From Sciscionella marina DSM 45152 (GTDB taxonomy: Bacteria > Actinomycetota > Actinomycetes > Mycobacteriales > Pseudonocardiaceae), in NCBI RefSeq assembly GCF_000379465.1, contig NZ_KB905458.1, positions 106,844-170,843 of the forward strand: DNA of 64,000 nucleotides, read 5' to 3'. Shown piece by piece: positions 40,981 through 52,540 of the stretch (its first letter is position 1; each line of letters begins with the position of its first letter). Both the position numbers and the translations under genes were made by a program. The notes beneath the pieces are model-generated. The model was not told the DNA's origin. It did no database searches and saw only the letters and a list, made by a program, of their open reading frames with translations.

Positions 40981-42237
40981 CTAGGCGTTCACCCGCGCGA
41001 CATCCGCACCGAGCGCGGTCATGTTCTCCACGAATTTCGGGTAACCGCGGTCGATATGGAACACGTCCCACACCTCGGTGTCCCCGTCGGCGCAGAGCCC
41101 GGCGAGCACGAGCCCGACACCCGCGCGGATGTCGGAGGCCCAGACGGGCGCGCTGGACAGTTGCTCGATGCCGCGGATGACGGCGTGATGCCCGTCGGTG
41201 CGCGCATCGGCGCCGAGCCGCATCATCTCCTCGATGAACCGGAACCGGGATTCGAAAAGGTTCTCGGTGATCATCGAGGTGCCCTCGGCGACCGAGGCGA
41301 GCGTGATCGCGAAGGGCTGCAGATCGGTGGCGAACCCGGGATAGGGCAGCGTGACGAAGTCGACCGCCTTGGGCCGTTCCGGCTGCACGACCCGGAATTC
41401 CCGCTCCCCGAAGGTGACCTCGGCGCCCGCGATGCGCAGTTTCTCCAGCACCAGGTCGAGGTGATGCGGGTCCACCCCGCGCACGGTGATGTCCCCCCGG
41501 GTGGTCGCCGCGGCGAACGCCCAGGTGGCGCCGACGATGCGATCGCCGATGACCTCGTGTTCGGCCGGAACGAGCGCTTCGACGCCGTGCACGGTGAGGG
41601 TGGAGGTGCCCGCACCCTCGATCTTCGCGCCCATCTGGGTCAGCAGCGTGCACAGATCGCTGATCTCGGGTTCCCGCGCGGCGTTGTCGATCACCGTGGT
41701 GCCTTCGGCGAGCACCGCGGCCATGAGGATGTTCTCCGTGGCGCCCATGCTCGGGAAGTCCAGCCAGATCTGGGCGCCGTGCAGGTTCTCCGCCTCGGCG
41801 ACAACGCAACCGTGCTCGATATCGCTGTGCGCACCGAGCTGGCGCAGCCCGCTCTGGTGCATGTCCAGCGGGCGTGAACCGATCGCGTCCCCGCCGGGCA
41901 GCGCGACGACCGCGCGCTTGCAGCGGCCGACAAGCGGGCCCAGCACGCACACCGAGGCGCGGAGTTTGCGCATGGACTCCCCGTCCGGTCGGTGCGAGAG
42001 TTCGGTCGGGGTGGTGATCGCGATGGTGTCCCCGTCGATGTCCACCGTGCAGCCGAGGCTGCACAACACCTCGGCCATGTAGGGCACGTCGAGGATTTCC
42101 GGGCAGTTGGTCAGCGTCGTCGTTCCTTCGGCGAGCAGCGCGGCCGCCATCAGTTTCAGCACGCTGTTCTTCGCGCCGACCACATCGACCGCACCCCGCA
42201 GCCGGGCGCCACCACGTACCCGGAAATGTTCACTCAC
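40981..42237 (-). CDS. murA: UDP-N-acetylglucosamine 1-carboxyvinyltransferase
   Basis: This 418-residue enzyme adds enolpyruvate to UDP-GlcNAc, the first committed step of peptidoglycan synthesis. [20 protein letters not shown] is the N-terminal signature. At the position of the fosfomycin-reactive Cys115 of E. coli, the sequence reads [15 protein letters not shown], so Asp replaces Cys, as in mycobacteria, and the enzyme should be intrinsically fosfomycin-insensitive. The start is GTG 42237, with GGAG further upstream than usual. It diverges from the cobalamin adenosyltransferase gene. Confidence 0.94.
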   Translation of the reverse strand: MSEHFRVRGGARLRGAVDVVGAKNSVLKLMAAALLAEGTTTLTNCPEILDVPYMAEVLCSLGCTVDIDGDTIAITTPTELSHRPDGESMRKLRASVCVLGPLVGRCKRAVVALPGGDAIGSRPLDMHQSGLRQLGAHSDIEHGCVVAEAENLHGAQIWLDFPSMGATENILMAAVLAEGTTVIDNAAREPEISDLCTLLTQMGAKIEGAGTSTLTVHGVEALVPAEHEVIGDRIVGATWAFAAATTRGDITVRGVDPHHLDLVLEKLRIAGAEVTFGEREFRVVQPERPKAVDFVTLPYPGFATDLQPFAITLASVAEGTSMITENLFESRFRFIEEMMRLGADARTDGHHAVIRGIEQLSSAPVWASDIRAGVGLVLAGLCADGDTEVWDVFHIDRGYPKFVENMTALGADVARVNA

Positions 42238-42298
42238 GATGTCCGTCGCTCCTGTTCCTGGCAAATCCCGACCATTGGTGAGACGCGTGATGCGACCG

Positions 42299-42304
42299 TA
42301 AGGT
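42299..42304 (+). promoter_or_regulatory. -10 element of the cobalamin adenosyltransferase gene
   Basis: TAAGGT ends 7 nt before the ATG at 42312 with no ribosome binding site, predicting a leaderless transcript. Confidence 0.4.
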
Positions 42305-42311
42305 TGACGGC

Positions 42312-42887
42312 ATGGCCGTACACCTGACCAAGATTTATACGCGAACCGGCGACGACGGTACCAGCGGGCTCGGTGACTTCTCCCGGGTGCCGAAAACCGA
42401 CGGACGGCTTGCCGCCTACGCCGACACCGAGGAGGCGAACGCGGCGATCGGCGTGGTGCTCAGCCTCGGCGCGCCGGAGGAACGCATCGCCGCGGTACTG
42501 CGCTACATCCAGAACGACATGTTCGATCTCGGCGCGGATCTCTCCGCTCCGATCATCGAGGAGAGCGGGATCTCCCGCCTGCGGGTGACCGAGGAGTACA
42601 TCGACCGCCTCGAGGCGTGGTGCGATGAGTTCAACCCGGAGCTCGGCAAGCTGGACTCGTTCATCCTGCCCGGCGGCACCCCGGCCGCGGCCCTGTTGCA
42701 CGTCGCGCGCACCGTCACCCGCCGTGCCGAGCGCAGCGCCTGGGCAGTGCTCGACGCCGACCCGGAGCGCACCAATGTGCTGACCGCCAAGTACCTGAAC
42801 CGGCTTTCCGATCTGCTGTTCATCTTCTGCCGGATGGCGAACCCGGGCGGGGATGTGCTCTGGAAGCCGGGCGGCGAGCGCGGCTGA
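42312..42887 (+). CDS. Cob(I)yrinic acid a,c-diamide / cobalamin adenosyltransferase (PduO type)
   Basis: This 191-residue protein matches PduO adenosyltransferases: [20 protein letters not shown] at residues 6-25 carries the ATP-binding loop, and [26 protein letters not shown] in the C-terminal half contains the conserved Arg residues. It makes adenosylcobalamin for enzymes such as the MeaA-type mutase in this window. No B12 riboswitch fits into the 74-nt space upstream. It is divergent from murA, the mycobacterial order. Confidence 0.93.
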   Translation: MAVHLTKIYTRTGDDGTSGLGDFSRVPKTDGRLAAYADTEEANAAIGVVLSLGAPEERIAAVLRYIQNDMFDLGADLSAPIIEESGISRLRVTEEYIDRLEAWCDEFNPELGKLDSFILPGGTPAAALLHVARTVTRRAERSAWAVLDADPERTNVLTAKYLNRLSDLLFIFCRMANPGGDVLWKPGGERG

Positions 42888-43028
42888 CTTCGCAGAGTTT
42901 TCTCTGCGGGGCTGTCGGCGGTTCATGTCACGCCGCGATTACAGTCATCGTTCTATTCTGGCAACCCGGACGCACCCTGACACGTCCTTCACGTGGCGGG
43001 GCAAGCATGCGATGAGGAGGTTTTCGGG

Positions 43029-44510
43029 GTGCGTCGAGCTGTGCTGGCGACGCGGACGGCCGTGATCGTGCTCTCGGTGGTTGTACTCGCGGTCACCGGA
43101 TATGCATGGGCCCAGCTGCAGGGACTCAACCGGTCCGGCGCGCTCAGCGGCGAGCAGACCTCGCTGGACGGGGACATGAACATTCTACTCATGGGCCTGG
43201 ACAGCAGGCTGGACGAGCAGGGCAATCCGCTACCGAAAAGCATGTACGCCGCGCTGCACGCGGGCGACCAGGACAACGGCGGGTACAACTCGAACGTGCT
43301 GATGTTGCTGCACGTGCCCGCGGACGGGAGCCAGGCGACCTCGATCTCGATCCCCCGCGATGACTATGTGAAGTTCCCCGGCTGCCCGGACGAGCAGTGC
43401 TCCGGCAAGATCAAGCAGGCCTACGGGCTCGCTTTCGACCAGGAGCACAAGAAGCTGGTCACCCAGGGCATCACCGACCGGGCCGACCTGGAGCAGCGCA
43501 GCAGGGACGCCGGCCGCAAAATGGAGATCGACACGGTGCGCCAGTTTCTCGACGGAGTACCGGTCGACCACTTCGTCGAGGTGACCCTGGCCTCGTTCTT
43601 CCAGGTGGCACAGGTCGTGCAGCCGATCAAGGTGTGTGTGAAGCAGCCGACCCAGGACAGCTACTCCGGCGCGAACTTCCGCAAGGGGGCACAGCAGATC
43701 AACGCCAAGCAGGCAGTGGCCTTCGTCCGGCAGCGCCGCGACAATGTGCACCCCTCACTCAACTTCACCGATCTGGACCGGGAGCGCCGCCAGCAGGCGT
43801 TCATCTCCTCGCTCTCGCACCAGCTCAACCAGTCGGGCACGATGACCAACCCGTCGAAGCTGCAGGGCCTGATCGACGTGGCCAAGCAGAACATCGCCAT
43901 CGATTCGGGCCTGGACCTGGCCAACCTCGCGAGCCAGGCGACCAACCTCAGCAGTGGCAAGATCAAGTTCGTCACGCTGCCCATCGACCACTTCGGCAAA
44001 GCCCCGAACGGGGACGCGGTCAACTTCGTCGACAAGGACAAGATCCAGGCGATGACCAAGGAACTGCTCAGCCCGAAGCAGCCGGAACCGCCCGCCCCGC
44101 AACAGAAACAGCAGGCCCCGGCACCCAAACCGAGCGTGGATGTGGTCAACGCCAACGGGCGCACCGGGCTCGCCGCGACGGTCGGCCAGGCGCTCAGCAC
44201 GAAAGGATATCAACGCGGCGAAGCGACCAACGCCTCGAGCAATCGCTCGAGTACGGTCGTGGAATACCCGTCCGGGCAGTCCGATGCGGCCAAACAGCTC
44301 GCCGACACTCTCGGCGGGGCCGCGACCAAACAGGACGCGAGTGTGCCCGCGGGCCAACTGCGTGCCGTGCTCGGCACCGCGTTCCAGCTTCCGAACAGCC
44401 TGCAGGCCGATGACGGCGCACCGTCGAAGAGCGAGTCGAACAGTTCCGGGGGTTCGGCCGCCGACTCCGCGGACTCGCTCAGCGGCGGTGGGGTGCCCTG
44501 CGTGAAATAG
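43029..44510 (+). CDS. LytR-CpsA-Psr family protein with C-terminal LytR_C domain
   Basis: This 493-residue protein has a short cytoplasmic tail, one transmembrane helix (about 6-26), an LCP domain (MNILLMGLDSRLDEQGN, SISIPRDDYVKFPGC, AVAFVRQRRDNVHPSL) and, after a Pro/Gln-rich linker near residue 355, a LytR_C domain (VDVVNANGRTGLAATVGQAL). It is a second potential glycopolymer ligase besides the one next to rmlB. Start GTG 43029 lies 8 nt after GGAGG. It converges on the FadR-type regulator gene. Confidence 0.92.
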   Translation: MRRAVLATRTAVIVLSVVVLAVTGYAWAQLQGLNRSGALSGEQTSLDGDMNILLMGLDSRLDEQGNPLPKSMYAALHAGDQDNGGYNSNVLMLLHVPADGSQATSISIPRDDYVKFPGCPDEQCSGKIKQAYGLAFDQEHKKLVTQGITDRADLEQRSRDAGRKMEIDTVRQFLDGVPVDHFVEVTLASFFQVAQVVQPIKVCVKQPTQDSYSGANFRKGAQQINAKQAVAFVRQRRDNVHPSLNFTDLDRERRQQAFISSLSHQLNQSGTMTNPSKLQGLIDVAKQNIAIDSGLDLANLASQATNLSSGKIKFVTLPIDHFGKAPNGDAVNFVDKDKIQAMTKELLSPKQPEPPAPQQKQQAPAPKPSVDVVNANGRTGLAATVGQALSTKGYQRGEATNASSNRSSTVVEYPSGQSDAAKQLADTLGGAATKQDASVPAGQLRAVLGTAFQLPNSLQADDGAPSKSESNSSGGSAADSADSLSGGGVPCVK

Positions 44511-44514
44511 CCGA

Positions 44515-45294
44515 TCAGCTGCCCTGCGCGAAGGTCCGCAGCAGCTCCCGTTCGGCCTCCGGCAGGTACTCGGCGTAGTAATCACAGAGACTGGCGCGCG
44601 CGATCCGGCTCGCCACGCCGCCCTGACCGGAGCGGATCGCCTCGATCAACTGCTCGTGATGCCCGAGGGTGCGTTCGGCGATCCGCGCGTAGTCCTCTGC
44701 CTTGTCGAGCTTGTCCTCGATGATCCCGAGCACCACGGTGTGCACGGCGTGCGTGCACACCTGGACCAGCGAGTTCCCGCTGGCGCGCGCGACCGCGTCG
44801 TGAAAAGCGAGATCGGCACGCCCGAATTCGATCCGCCCCTCGGCCGCGCGCATATCGTCCATCGCGGCCTCGATCTCGGCCAGTTGCTCCGCCGTTGCCT
44901 GACCGGCCGCGAGCCGGTTCGTCGCAAGGAAGCTGGCCGAGCCCTCGAGCATCATGCGGAACTGCAGCAGTTCGGCGAGGCTCAGCTCGGTCACCGAAGC
45001 CAGCCGAGTCACGGACTTGTGCAGGTGCGCCGGGGAGAACGGCAGGATCACCGGCCCCCGCGGATCGCGCGGGCTCGAGCGCACCATTCCGTTGCTCTCC
45101 AGCACGCGAAGCGCCTCGCGCACGGTGGACCGGCTCACCGCGAACTGGCCCATCAGCTCCCGTTCGCTCGGCAGCCGCTCCCCGGGCGTGAGCGCACCGG
45201 AGAACACCGCCTGTTCGATGCGCTCGACCACCTGTTCATAGGCGCGCCTGCGCTCGATCGGCGCGAATCTGGCCCCTTGACCGCGTTCACCCAC
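44515..45294 (-). CDS. FadR/GntR-family transcriptional regulator
   Basis: This 259-residue protein has a GntR winged helix (LTPGERLPSERELMGQFAVSR then STVREALRVLESNGMV) and an FCD ligand domain whose HDAVARASGN and HHEQLIEAI motifs carry the metal-binding His/Asp residues typical of carboxylate-sensing FadR members. A -10 TATCGT stands 6 nt before GTG 45294. It diverges from a transporter-dehydrogenase-amidase operon, which it probably represses until the substrate acid is present. Confidence 0.9.
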   Translation of the reverse strand: MGERGQGARFAPIERRRAYEQVVERIEQAVFSGALTPGERLPSERELMGQFAVSRSTVREALRVLESNGMVRSSPRDPRGPVILPFSPAHLHKSVTRLASVTELSLAELLQFRMMLEGSASFLATNRLAAGQATAEQLAEIEAAMDDMRAAEGRIEFGRADLAFHDAVARASGNSLVQVCTHAVHTVVLGIIEDKLDKAEDYARIAERTLGHHEQLIEAIRSGQGGVASRIARASLCDYYAEYLPEAERELLRTFAQGS

Positions 45295-45300
45295 GGTGCC

Positions 45301-45306
45301 ACGATA
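45301..45306 (-). promoter_or_regulatory. -10 element of the FadR-type regulator
   Basis: TATCGT (minus strand) lies 6 nt before the GTG at 45294, which predicts a leaderless transcript. Confidence 0.4.
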
Positions 45307-45360
45307 CCTGTCGAGGGCGAGCTGGTCGGACCAGCAGACCAGAGCGAGGAGGTGACCGCT

Positions 45361-45576
45361 GTGTTTCGCGGCAGGGCCTCACTGTGGTGGCTGCTCGGTC
45401 CCGCGGTGCTCTACCTCGGCGCACTGCCGTTCGTGAACCGGATCCATCCGCTGGTGCTCGGCATGCCGTTCCTGATGTTCTGGATGCTGGTCTCGACCGT
45501 GGCGACGCCGCTGTTCATCTGGCTCGCCGCGCGCGGCGATCCGGTGTGGCGGGCGAACCGGAAGCAACGCCAGTGA
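45361..45576 (+). CDS. DUF3311 small membrane protein
   Basis: This 71-residue protein has two transmembrane helices (WWLLGPAVLYLGALPFVNRI and LVLGMPFLMFWMLVSTVATP) and a charged tail, matching DUF3311. Members are found next to SSS-family symporters and are thought to be accessory subunits. GTG 45361 follows GGAGGTGA. Its stop overlaps the symporter start (GTGA), so the proteins are made in coupled fashion. Confidence 0.82.
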   Translation: MFRGRASLWWLLGPAVLYLGALPFVNRIHPLVLGMPFLMFWMLVSTVATPLFIWLAARGDPVWRANRKQRQ

Positions 45577-47036
45577 ACGCCGCGGTCTCGATCGGGATCC
45601 TCGCCGCCTTCCTGGTTCTCGCGGTCGCGCTCGGGTTGTACTCGGCGCGCGGGCGGGACCGGAAGGCGCTCACCGAGTGGTCGGTCGGCGGGCGCAGCTT
45701 CGGCACGCTGTTCGTGTGGGTGCTGATGGCCGGGGAAACGTATACGAGTTTCAGTTTCCTCGGCGCCGCGGGCTGGAGCTACGACAAGGGTGTCCCGATC
45801 TTCTACCTGGTGGCCTATCTGGCGATCGGGTTCGCGGTCGGCTACGTCGTCGGGCCGCTGTTGTGGACCTACGCGCACCGCAACGGGCTGCACAACATCA
45901 GCGATATCGTGGCGCACCGCTTCGCCAGCCCCGCGCTCGGCGCCGGGATCGCCGTGCTGGCAACGGTTTTCCTGCTCCCCTACATCCAGGTGCAGATCAC
46001 CGGGATGGGCGTGGTCGTCGCCGAGGTCAGCTACGGCGCGATCGGGCTCGGGCTCGCCTACTTCCTCGCTTTCCTGATCACCGAAGCATTCCTCGTGGTG
46101 AGCGGGCTCCGTGGCAGCGCATGGGTCTCGGTGCTCAAGGATCTGCTCGTGGTCGTGCTGATGGTGGTGATCTTCGTGATCGTGCCACTGCACTTCTTCG
46201 ACGGCTACGGGCAGATGTTCGCCACGATCACCGAACACCGGGCGCAGTGGCTGACCCTGCCCGGACACGGCGACACCGGACTCGGCATCGGCTGGTTCGT
46301 GTCCACCAGCGTGCTCAACGGCGTGGTGATCGCGATCTTCCCGACCACCGTCGCCGGTTCACTGGCCGCGGCGAACCCGCAGGTGGTCCGGCGCAACGCC
46401 ATCTTCATGCCGTTCTACCAGATACTGCTGTTCATTCCGATCCTGCTCGGATTCGCCGCCAGCCTCGCCGTTCCCGGGCTGGGCAACTCCGACCTGTCGC
46501 TGTTCAGGATGGCCGCCGAGGTACTGCCGTCCTGGCTGCTCGGCCTGCTCGGGGTGGCCGGAACACTCTCCGCGATCGTGCCGATGGCGGTGTTCATGCT
46601 GGTGATCGGGACCATGTGGGCCCGCTCGATTCTCGGCGCACATCCGAGGACCGCGAACCGGCAGCGCCCGCTCGCCCAGCTGGTCGCCTTCCTCGCCGGA
46701 GCCATCGCGCTGCTGCTGACCTATATCTGGCCGAATGCGCTCGTGCGGCTGTCCGTCGTGTCCTATGAAGGCCTCGCGCAACTACTTCCCGCGGTACTGC
46801 TCGCCCTGCTGTGGCGCCGGATGTCGGCCACCGCAACGGTTTCCGGGCTCACCGTCGGGGTCGTGTTCACCTGCGTGCTCGTGTTCACCGGGAACGACCC
46901 GGTCGCCGGGATCAATGCCGGGCTGCTCGGCCTGGCCGCGAACCTGCTCGTGGTGCTCGCGGTGACCGCGATCCGCCCCGCGAACACCCCACCGGAGCTG
47001 CTCGCCCAGCCGGAGAGCGTGACCTTGAAACAGTGA
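45573..47036 (+). CDS. Sodium:solute symporter, monocarboxylate-permease-like
   Basis: This 487-residue transporter has about 13 helices. TEWSVGGRSFGTLFVWVLMA, ETYTSFSFLGAAGWSYDKG and DIVAHRFASPALGAGIAVLA place it in the SSS branch that includes monocarboxylate and pantothenate permeases. Association with DUF3311 is typical. The downstream SDR and amidase suggest that the cargo is an amide or hydroxy-acid compound (inference). GTG 45573 overlaps the previous stop. Confidence 0.87.
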   Translation: MNAAVSIGILAAFLVLAVALGLYSARGRDRKALTEWSVGGRSFGTLFVWVLMAGETYTSFSFLGAAGWSYDKGVPIFYLVAYLAIGFAVGYVVGPLLWTYAHRNGLHNISDIVAHRFASPALGAGIAVLATVFLLPYIQVQITGMGVVVAEVSYGAIGLGLAYFLAFLITEAFLVVSGLRGSAWVSVLKDLLVVVLMVVIFVIVPLHFFDGYGQMFATITEHRAQWLTLPGHGDTGLGIGWFVSTSVLNGVVIAIFPTTVAGSLAAANPQVVRRNAIFMPFYQILLFIPILLGFAASLAVPGLGNSDLSLFRMAAEVLPSWLLGLLGVAGTLSAIVPMAVFMLVIGTMWARSILGAHPRTANRQRPLAQLVAFLAGAIALLLTYIWPNALVRLSVVSYEGLAQLLPAVLLALLWRRMSATATVSGLTVGVVFTCVLVFTGNDPVAGINAGLLGLAANLLVVLAVTAIRPANTPPELLAQPESVTLKQ

Positions 47037-47049
47037 CAAGGAGGCAGGC

Positions 47050-47820
47050 ATGGCAACGGATCTGAGTCGTCTGTTCACTGTGGACGGAAGGCTGGCCGTG
47101 GTGGTCGGCGGCGCCAGCGGGCTCGGTCGCGCGAGCGCGGCCGGGCTCGCCGCCCACGGGGCCGAGGTCGTGGTCGCGGACAAGGATCTCGCCGGTGCGG
47201 AGAGCGCGGCCACCGAGCTCGGCGCCCGCGCCCGGTCGCTCGATGTGGGTTCGGCCGCGGACATCGCCCGGGCCGCCGAAGAAGAGGCGGAGGCCGAAAT
47301 CCTTGTCGTGACACCGGGAATCAATGTGCGCAAGCGGCTCGCCGACACCACGGACGAGGAGTTCGACCGGGTCATCGATGTCAATCTGCGTGGCACTTTC
47401 CGGCTGATCCGCGAGTTCGGCGCGCGCATGCACGAACGCGGAAGGGGCAGCATCATCGTGTTCTCCAGCTTCCGCGCGCAGTTCGTCGAACCGGGCCAGG
47501 GCGTGTACGCGGCGACCAAAGCCGGGGTCGCACAGCTGGCCAGGGCCGCTGCCGCGGAGTTCGGGCCGGGCGGGGTGCGGGTGAACGCCGTCGCCCCGGG
47601 ACCTTTCGAAACCCCGCTCACCGAACAGATCAAGGACGATCCCGAGTGGTACTCCGCGTACGCGGACAAAACCGCGCTGCGGCGCTGGGGAAAACCGGAG
47701 GAGATCGTGGGCACCGTGCTCTATCTCGCCTCGGATGCCGGTTCCTATGTCACCGGCGGACTGCACTACGTCGAGGGCGGGTGGACCGCCATCGACGGCC
47801 GGTTCGAGCCGAGGCTCTGA
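47050..47820 (+). CDS. Short-chain dehydrogenase/reductase
   Basis: This 256-residue SDR has the cofactor loop VVVGGASGLGRASAAGLA (acidic VVADKD afterwards favours NAD), a catalytic Tyr/Lys in VYAATKAGVAQLARAAAAEF and the C-terminal VTGGLHYVEGGWTAIDG. The Ser before the Tyr is in VFSSFRAQF. It is in the third position of the transporter operon, 13 nt after the symporter, with an AAGGAGG ribosome binding site, and abuts the amidase gene. Substrate is unknown. Confidence 0.88.
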   Translation: MATDLSRLFTVDGRLAVVVGGASGLGRASAAGLAAHGAEVVVADKDLAGAESAATELGARARSLDVGSAADIARAAEEEAEAEILVVTPGINVRKRLADTTDEEFDRVIDVNLRGTFRLIREFGARMHERGRGSIIVFSSFRAQFVEPGQGVYAATKAGVAQLARAAAAEFGPGGVRVNAVAPGPFETPLTEQIKDDPEWYSAYADKTALRRWGKPEEIVGTVLYLASDAGSYVTGGLHYVEGGWTAIDGRFEPRL

Positions 47821-47821
47821 C

Positions 47822-49201
47822 ATGAACCCGGCGGATCTGAGCATCGAAGGACTGCACAAAGCCTATTCCGGTGGGGAACTCTCCCCCATCGAAGCGCTCG
47901 AGGCGGTACGGGAACGGGTCGAGGCGACCGAACCGCGCATCCACGCGCTGTACCACGAGGATTTCGGCACCGCACGCGAAGCGGCGCGAGAGAGCGAACT
48001 CCGCTGGCGGCACGGGGACCAGCTCGGCCCGCTGGACGGGGTTCCGGCGACCGTGAAGGACAACATCGCACTGCGCGGCGCGCCCATGGCCGGCGGAACC
48101 GCGGCCAGCCCGCAGCATCCGTCCACAGTGGACGCACCGCCGGCCGCTCGGTTGAAAGAGGCGGGCGCGGTGATCTTCGGCAAGACCACGATGCCCGATT
48201 TCGGCATGCTGTCCTCCGGGATCTCCAGCGTGCACCCGACAACGCGGAATCCGTGGGACATCCGCACGAATCCCGGCGGTTCCAGTTCCGGTGCGGCAGC
48301 GGCGGCCGCCGCGGGGTACGGCCCGGCGCATGTGGGCACCGATATCGGCGGTTCGATCCGGTTGCCCGCAGCGTGGACCGCGACCGTGGGGCACAAACCG
48401 AGCCTCGGCCGGGTGCCCATCGATCCGCCCTATCCCGGCCGGGCGGCCGGGCCGATCAGCCGAACCCTCGCCGATGCCGTCCGGCTGCTCGAGGTGCTGT
48501 CCCTGCCCGACCACCGCGACCACATGAGCCTGCCCTACGAGCCGTTGCGGACCGGCGCAGGAGACCCGCGCGGACTGCGGATCGGCCTGCTCCTCGATGC
48601 CGGGTGCGGGCTCGCGGTGCCCGAGGCGATCACCCGCGCGGTGACCGCAGCCGCCGAGACCTTCGCCGGAGCGGGCGCGATCGTGGAACCGCTCGATCCG
48701 TTTTTCACCCGCGCCATGCTCGATGACCTCACCCTGTTCTGGCGGGTGCGCGCCTGGGAGGAGTTCTCCCGGTACACCGGTGCGCAACAGGCCGCCGTGC
48801 TCGGGTTCATCGCCGACTGGTCCCGGCTCGGCGCCGATATCCCCGGTACCGCCGTCCTGCGCGCGTTCAACCGCACCCTGGACATTCGCCGGGCCACCGT
48901 GGAAGCCACCCAGCCCTTCGACTACGTACTCTCCCCCGTCGCCCCGGTCGCCGCATTCCCCGCCGAACACGCCGCCCCGGACAACCGCGTCGAAGCCTCG
49001 CTCGAGCACATCGCGTTCACCTGCCCGTACAACATGTCCGAGCAACCCGCGATCTCGCTCAACTGCGGATTCACCGGGGACGGTGCGCCGATCGGGCTGC
49101 AACTGTCCGGCAGGCGCTTCGACGACGCCGGGGTGCTCGCGCTGGCCGCCTGGTATGAATCGGCACGCCCGGCAGCGGCGGTGCCCCCATGGCCGAGCTA
49201 G
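47822..49201 (+). CDS. Amidase (amidase-signature family)
   Basis: This 459-residue enzyme shows the Ser-cisSer-Lys triad: Lys in PATVKDNIALRG near 79, and NPGGSSSGAAAAAAAGYGPA followed by GTDIGGSIRLPA near 150-185. The family hydrolyses amides, nitrile-derived amides and related compounds. It begins 1 nt after the SDR stop, so it closes a regulator-controlled catabolic operon: uptake (DUF3311/SSS), oxidation (SDR) and amide hydrolysis. It converges with the DUF2550 gene. Confidence 0.9.
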   Translation: MNPADLSIEGLHKAYSGGELSPIEALEAVRERVEATEPRIHALYHEDFGTAREAARESELRWRHGDQLGPLDGVPATVKDNIALRGAPMAGGTAASPQHPSTVDAPPAARLKEAGAVIFGKTTMPDFGMLSSGISSVHPTTRNPWDIRTNPGGSSSGAAAAAAAGYGPAHVGTDIGGSIRLPAAWTATVGHKPSLGRVPIDPPYPGRAAGPISRTLADAVRLLEVLSLPDHRDHMSLPYEPLRTGAGDPRGLRIGLLLDAGCGLAVPEAITRAVTAAAETFAGAGAIVEPLDPFFTRAMLDDLTLFWRVRAWEEFSRYTGAQQAAVLGFIADWSRLGADIPGTAVLRAFNRTLDIRRATVEATQPFDYVLSPVAPVAAFPAEHAAPDNRVEASLEHIAFTCPYNMSEQPAISLNCGFTGDGAPIGLQLSGRRFDDAGVLALAAWYESARPAAAVPPWPS

Positions 49202-49213
49202 TGCGAGCCTCCG

Positions 49214-49645
49214 TCAGGACGCGTGCGGGAAGTTGCGCGAGGGCGGTGCGCTCTCCAGCCAGGAGAGGAACCCGGTCATGGCATCGGTTCCCATGGCGAG
49301 CTCCACCTCGAGGGCACCCGCATGGCAGCGCAGCACGCTCGCACCCGCGGGCATGGCGTAGGTCTCGGGGAGCAGTGGTTCGCGGCGCTCGGCGATCTCG
49401 AGGTCGTTGCGGGCGATGACCCGGTCGGGTTTGGAGTTGAGACCGAGCACGCGATACCACTCGAAGCTGTCCCCGCGGTAGTGGCCGATGCCGAGTTTCC
49501 AGCCGCGGCCGGTGCCGTCCACCCTGGTACGCAGTGCGACATGGATACCGCCCTCGCGGACCACCCGAACCCGCCGCCAGGCAAGTGCGAGCAGCACGAG
49601 CAGGATTACCAGCAGACCGAGCGCGATGAGCGAAGTCAGGTCCAC
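49214..49645 (-). CDS. DUF2550 membrane protein
   Basis: This 143-residue protein has one N-terminal helix (LIALGLLVILLVLLALAWRR) and a soluble domain with GGIHVALRTRVDGTGRGWKL, GIGHYRGDSFEWYRVLGLNSKPDRVI, and EVELAMGTDAMTGFLSWLES, typical of DUF2550. The family is found next to atpC in actinobacteria, including mycobacteria. It lies 14 nt downstream of atpC. Its function is unknown; co-location suggests membrane energetics or envelope. Confidence 0.85.
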   Translation of the reverse strand: MDLTSLIALGLLVILLVLLALAWRRVRVVREGGIHVALRTRVDGTGRGWKLGIGHYRGDSFEWYRVLGLNSKPDRVIARNDLEIAERREPLLPETYAMPAGASVLRCHAGALEVELAMGTDAMTGFLSWLESAPPSRNFPHAS

Positions 49646-49659
49646 TGGCTGCCCCGCGC

Positions 49660-50025
49660 CTAGGCCGGTTGTCCAGCGGCGCGAAGCCGTGCTTTGGCGC
49701 GCTTCGCGGTGTGTTCGTCGGCGGAGTCGAGATCCGAGCGCGCCGCGTCGACGTCGATCTCGTCGCGCAGTTCGACGCTCTCGGCCAGCACGGAGACCCT
49801 GTCCTTGCCTACCGAGAGGAACCCTCCGTAGACCACGAAGTAGAGCTGGCCCTCATCGACCGAGTCGATGCGCACGACCTCGACATCGGTGAGCGCGCCG
49901 AGCAGCGGGATGTGGTTGGGCAGAATGCCGATTTCGCCCTCGGTCGTGCGCGCGAACACCGACGTGGCCCTTCCGGACCAGACGCTGCGCTCGACGGCGA
50001 CCAGCTGGACGTCCATCTCTGCCAC
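49660..50025 (-). CDS. atpC: ATP synthase subunit epsilon
   Basis: This 121-residue subunit has the N-terminal beta-barrel (VQLVAVERSVWSGRATSVFA, GEIGILPNHIPLLGAL, VYGGFLSVGKDRVSVLAE) and a short C-terminal helical arm, as in other actinobacteria, where the arm limits ATP hydrolysis. GTG 50025 is the start, 8 nt after GGAG. It is separated from atpD by 116 nt containing a strong hairpin, whereas these genes are usually adjacent. Confidence 0.93.
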   Translation of the reverse strand: MAEMDVQLVAVERSVWSGRATSVFARTTEGEIGILPNHIPLLGALTDVEVVRIDSVDEGQLYFVVYGGFLSVGKDRVSVLAESVELRDEIDVDAARSDLDSADEHTAKRAKARLRAAGQPA

Positions 50026-50100
50026 GATGGGAGCTCCTTCAACGATATGTTCGGAAAAGTCTAAGCGATCGAGGGGATTCGCGGGTGCGCGCCCCCCGGA

Positions 50101-50134
50101 GGTGGCCGGACAGGGGCTGTCCCGCCCGGCCACC
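50101..50134 (-). terminator. Hairpin between atpD and atpC
   Basis: GGTGGCCGG (50101-50109) and CCGGCCACC (50126-50134) form a perfect 9-bp stem enclosing an inner GACAG/CTGTC pairing. It begins 8 nt after the atpD stop and may attenuate transcription into atpC or protect the upstream mRNA. Confidence 0.6.
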
Positions 50135-50141
50135 GAGGGAA

Positions 50142-52525
<2,384 letters not shown>

Positions 52526-52540
52526 CTGCGAAAACCCGCC

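Noticed and set aside
42238..42311. Cobalamin riboswitch before the adenosyltransferase gene or meaA
   Set aside because: The upstream space is 74 nt for the first and 96 nt for meaA, too short, and no B12-box-like conserved core was found.
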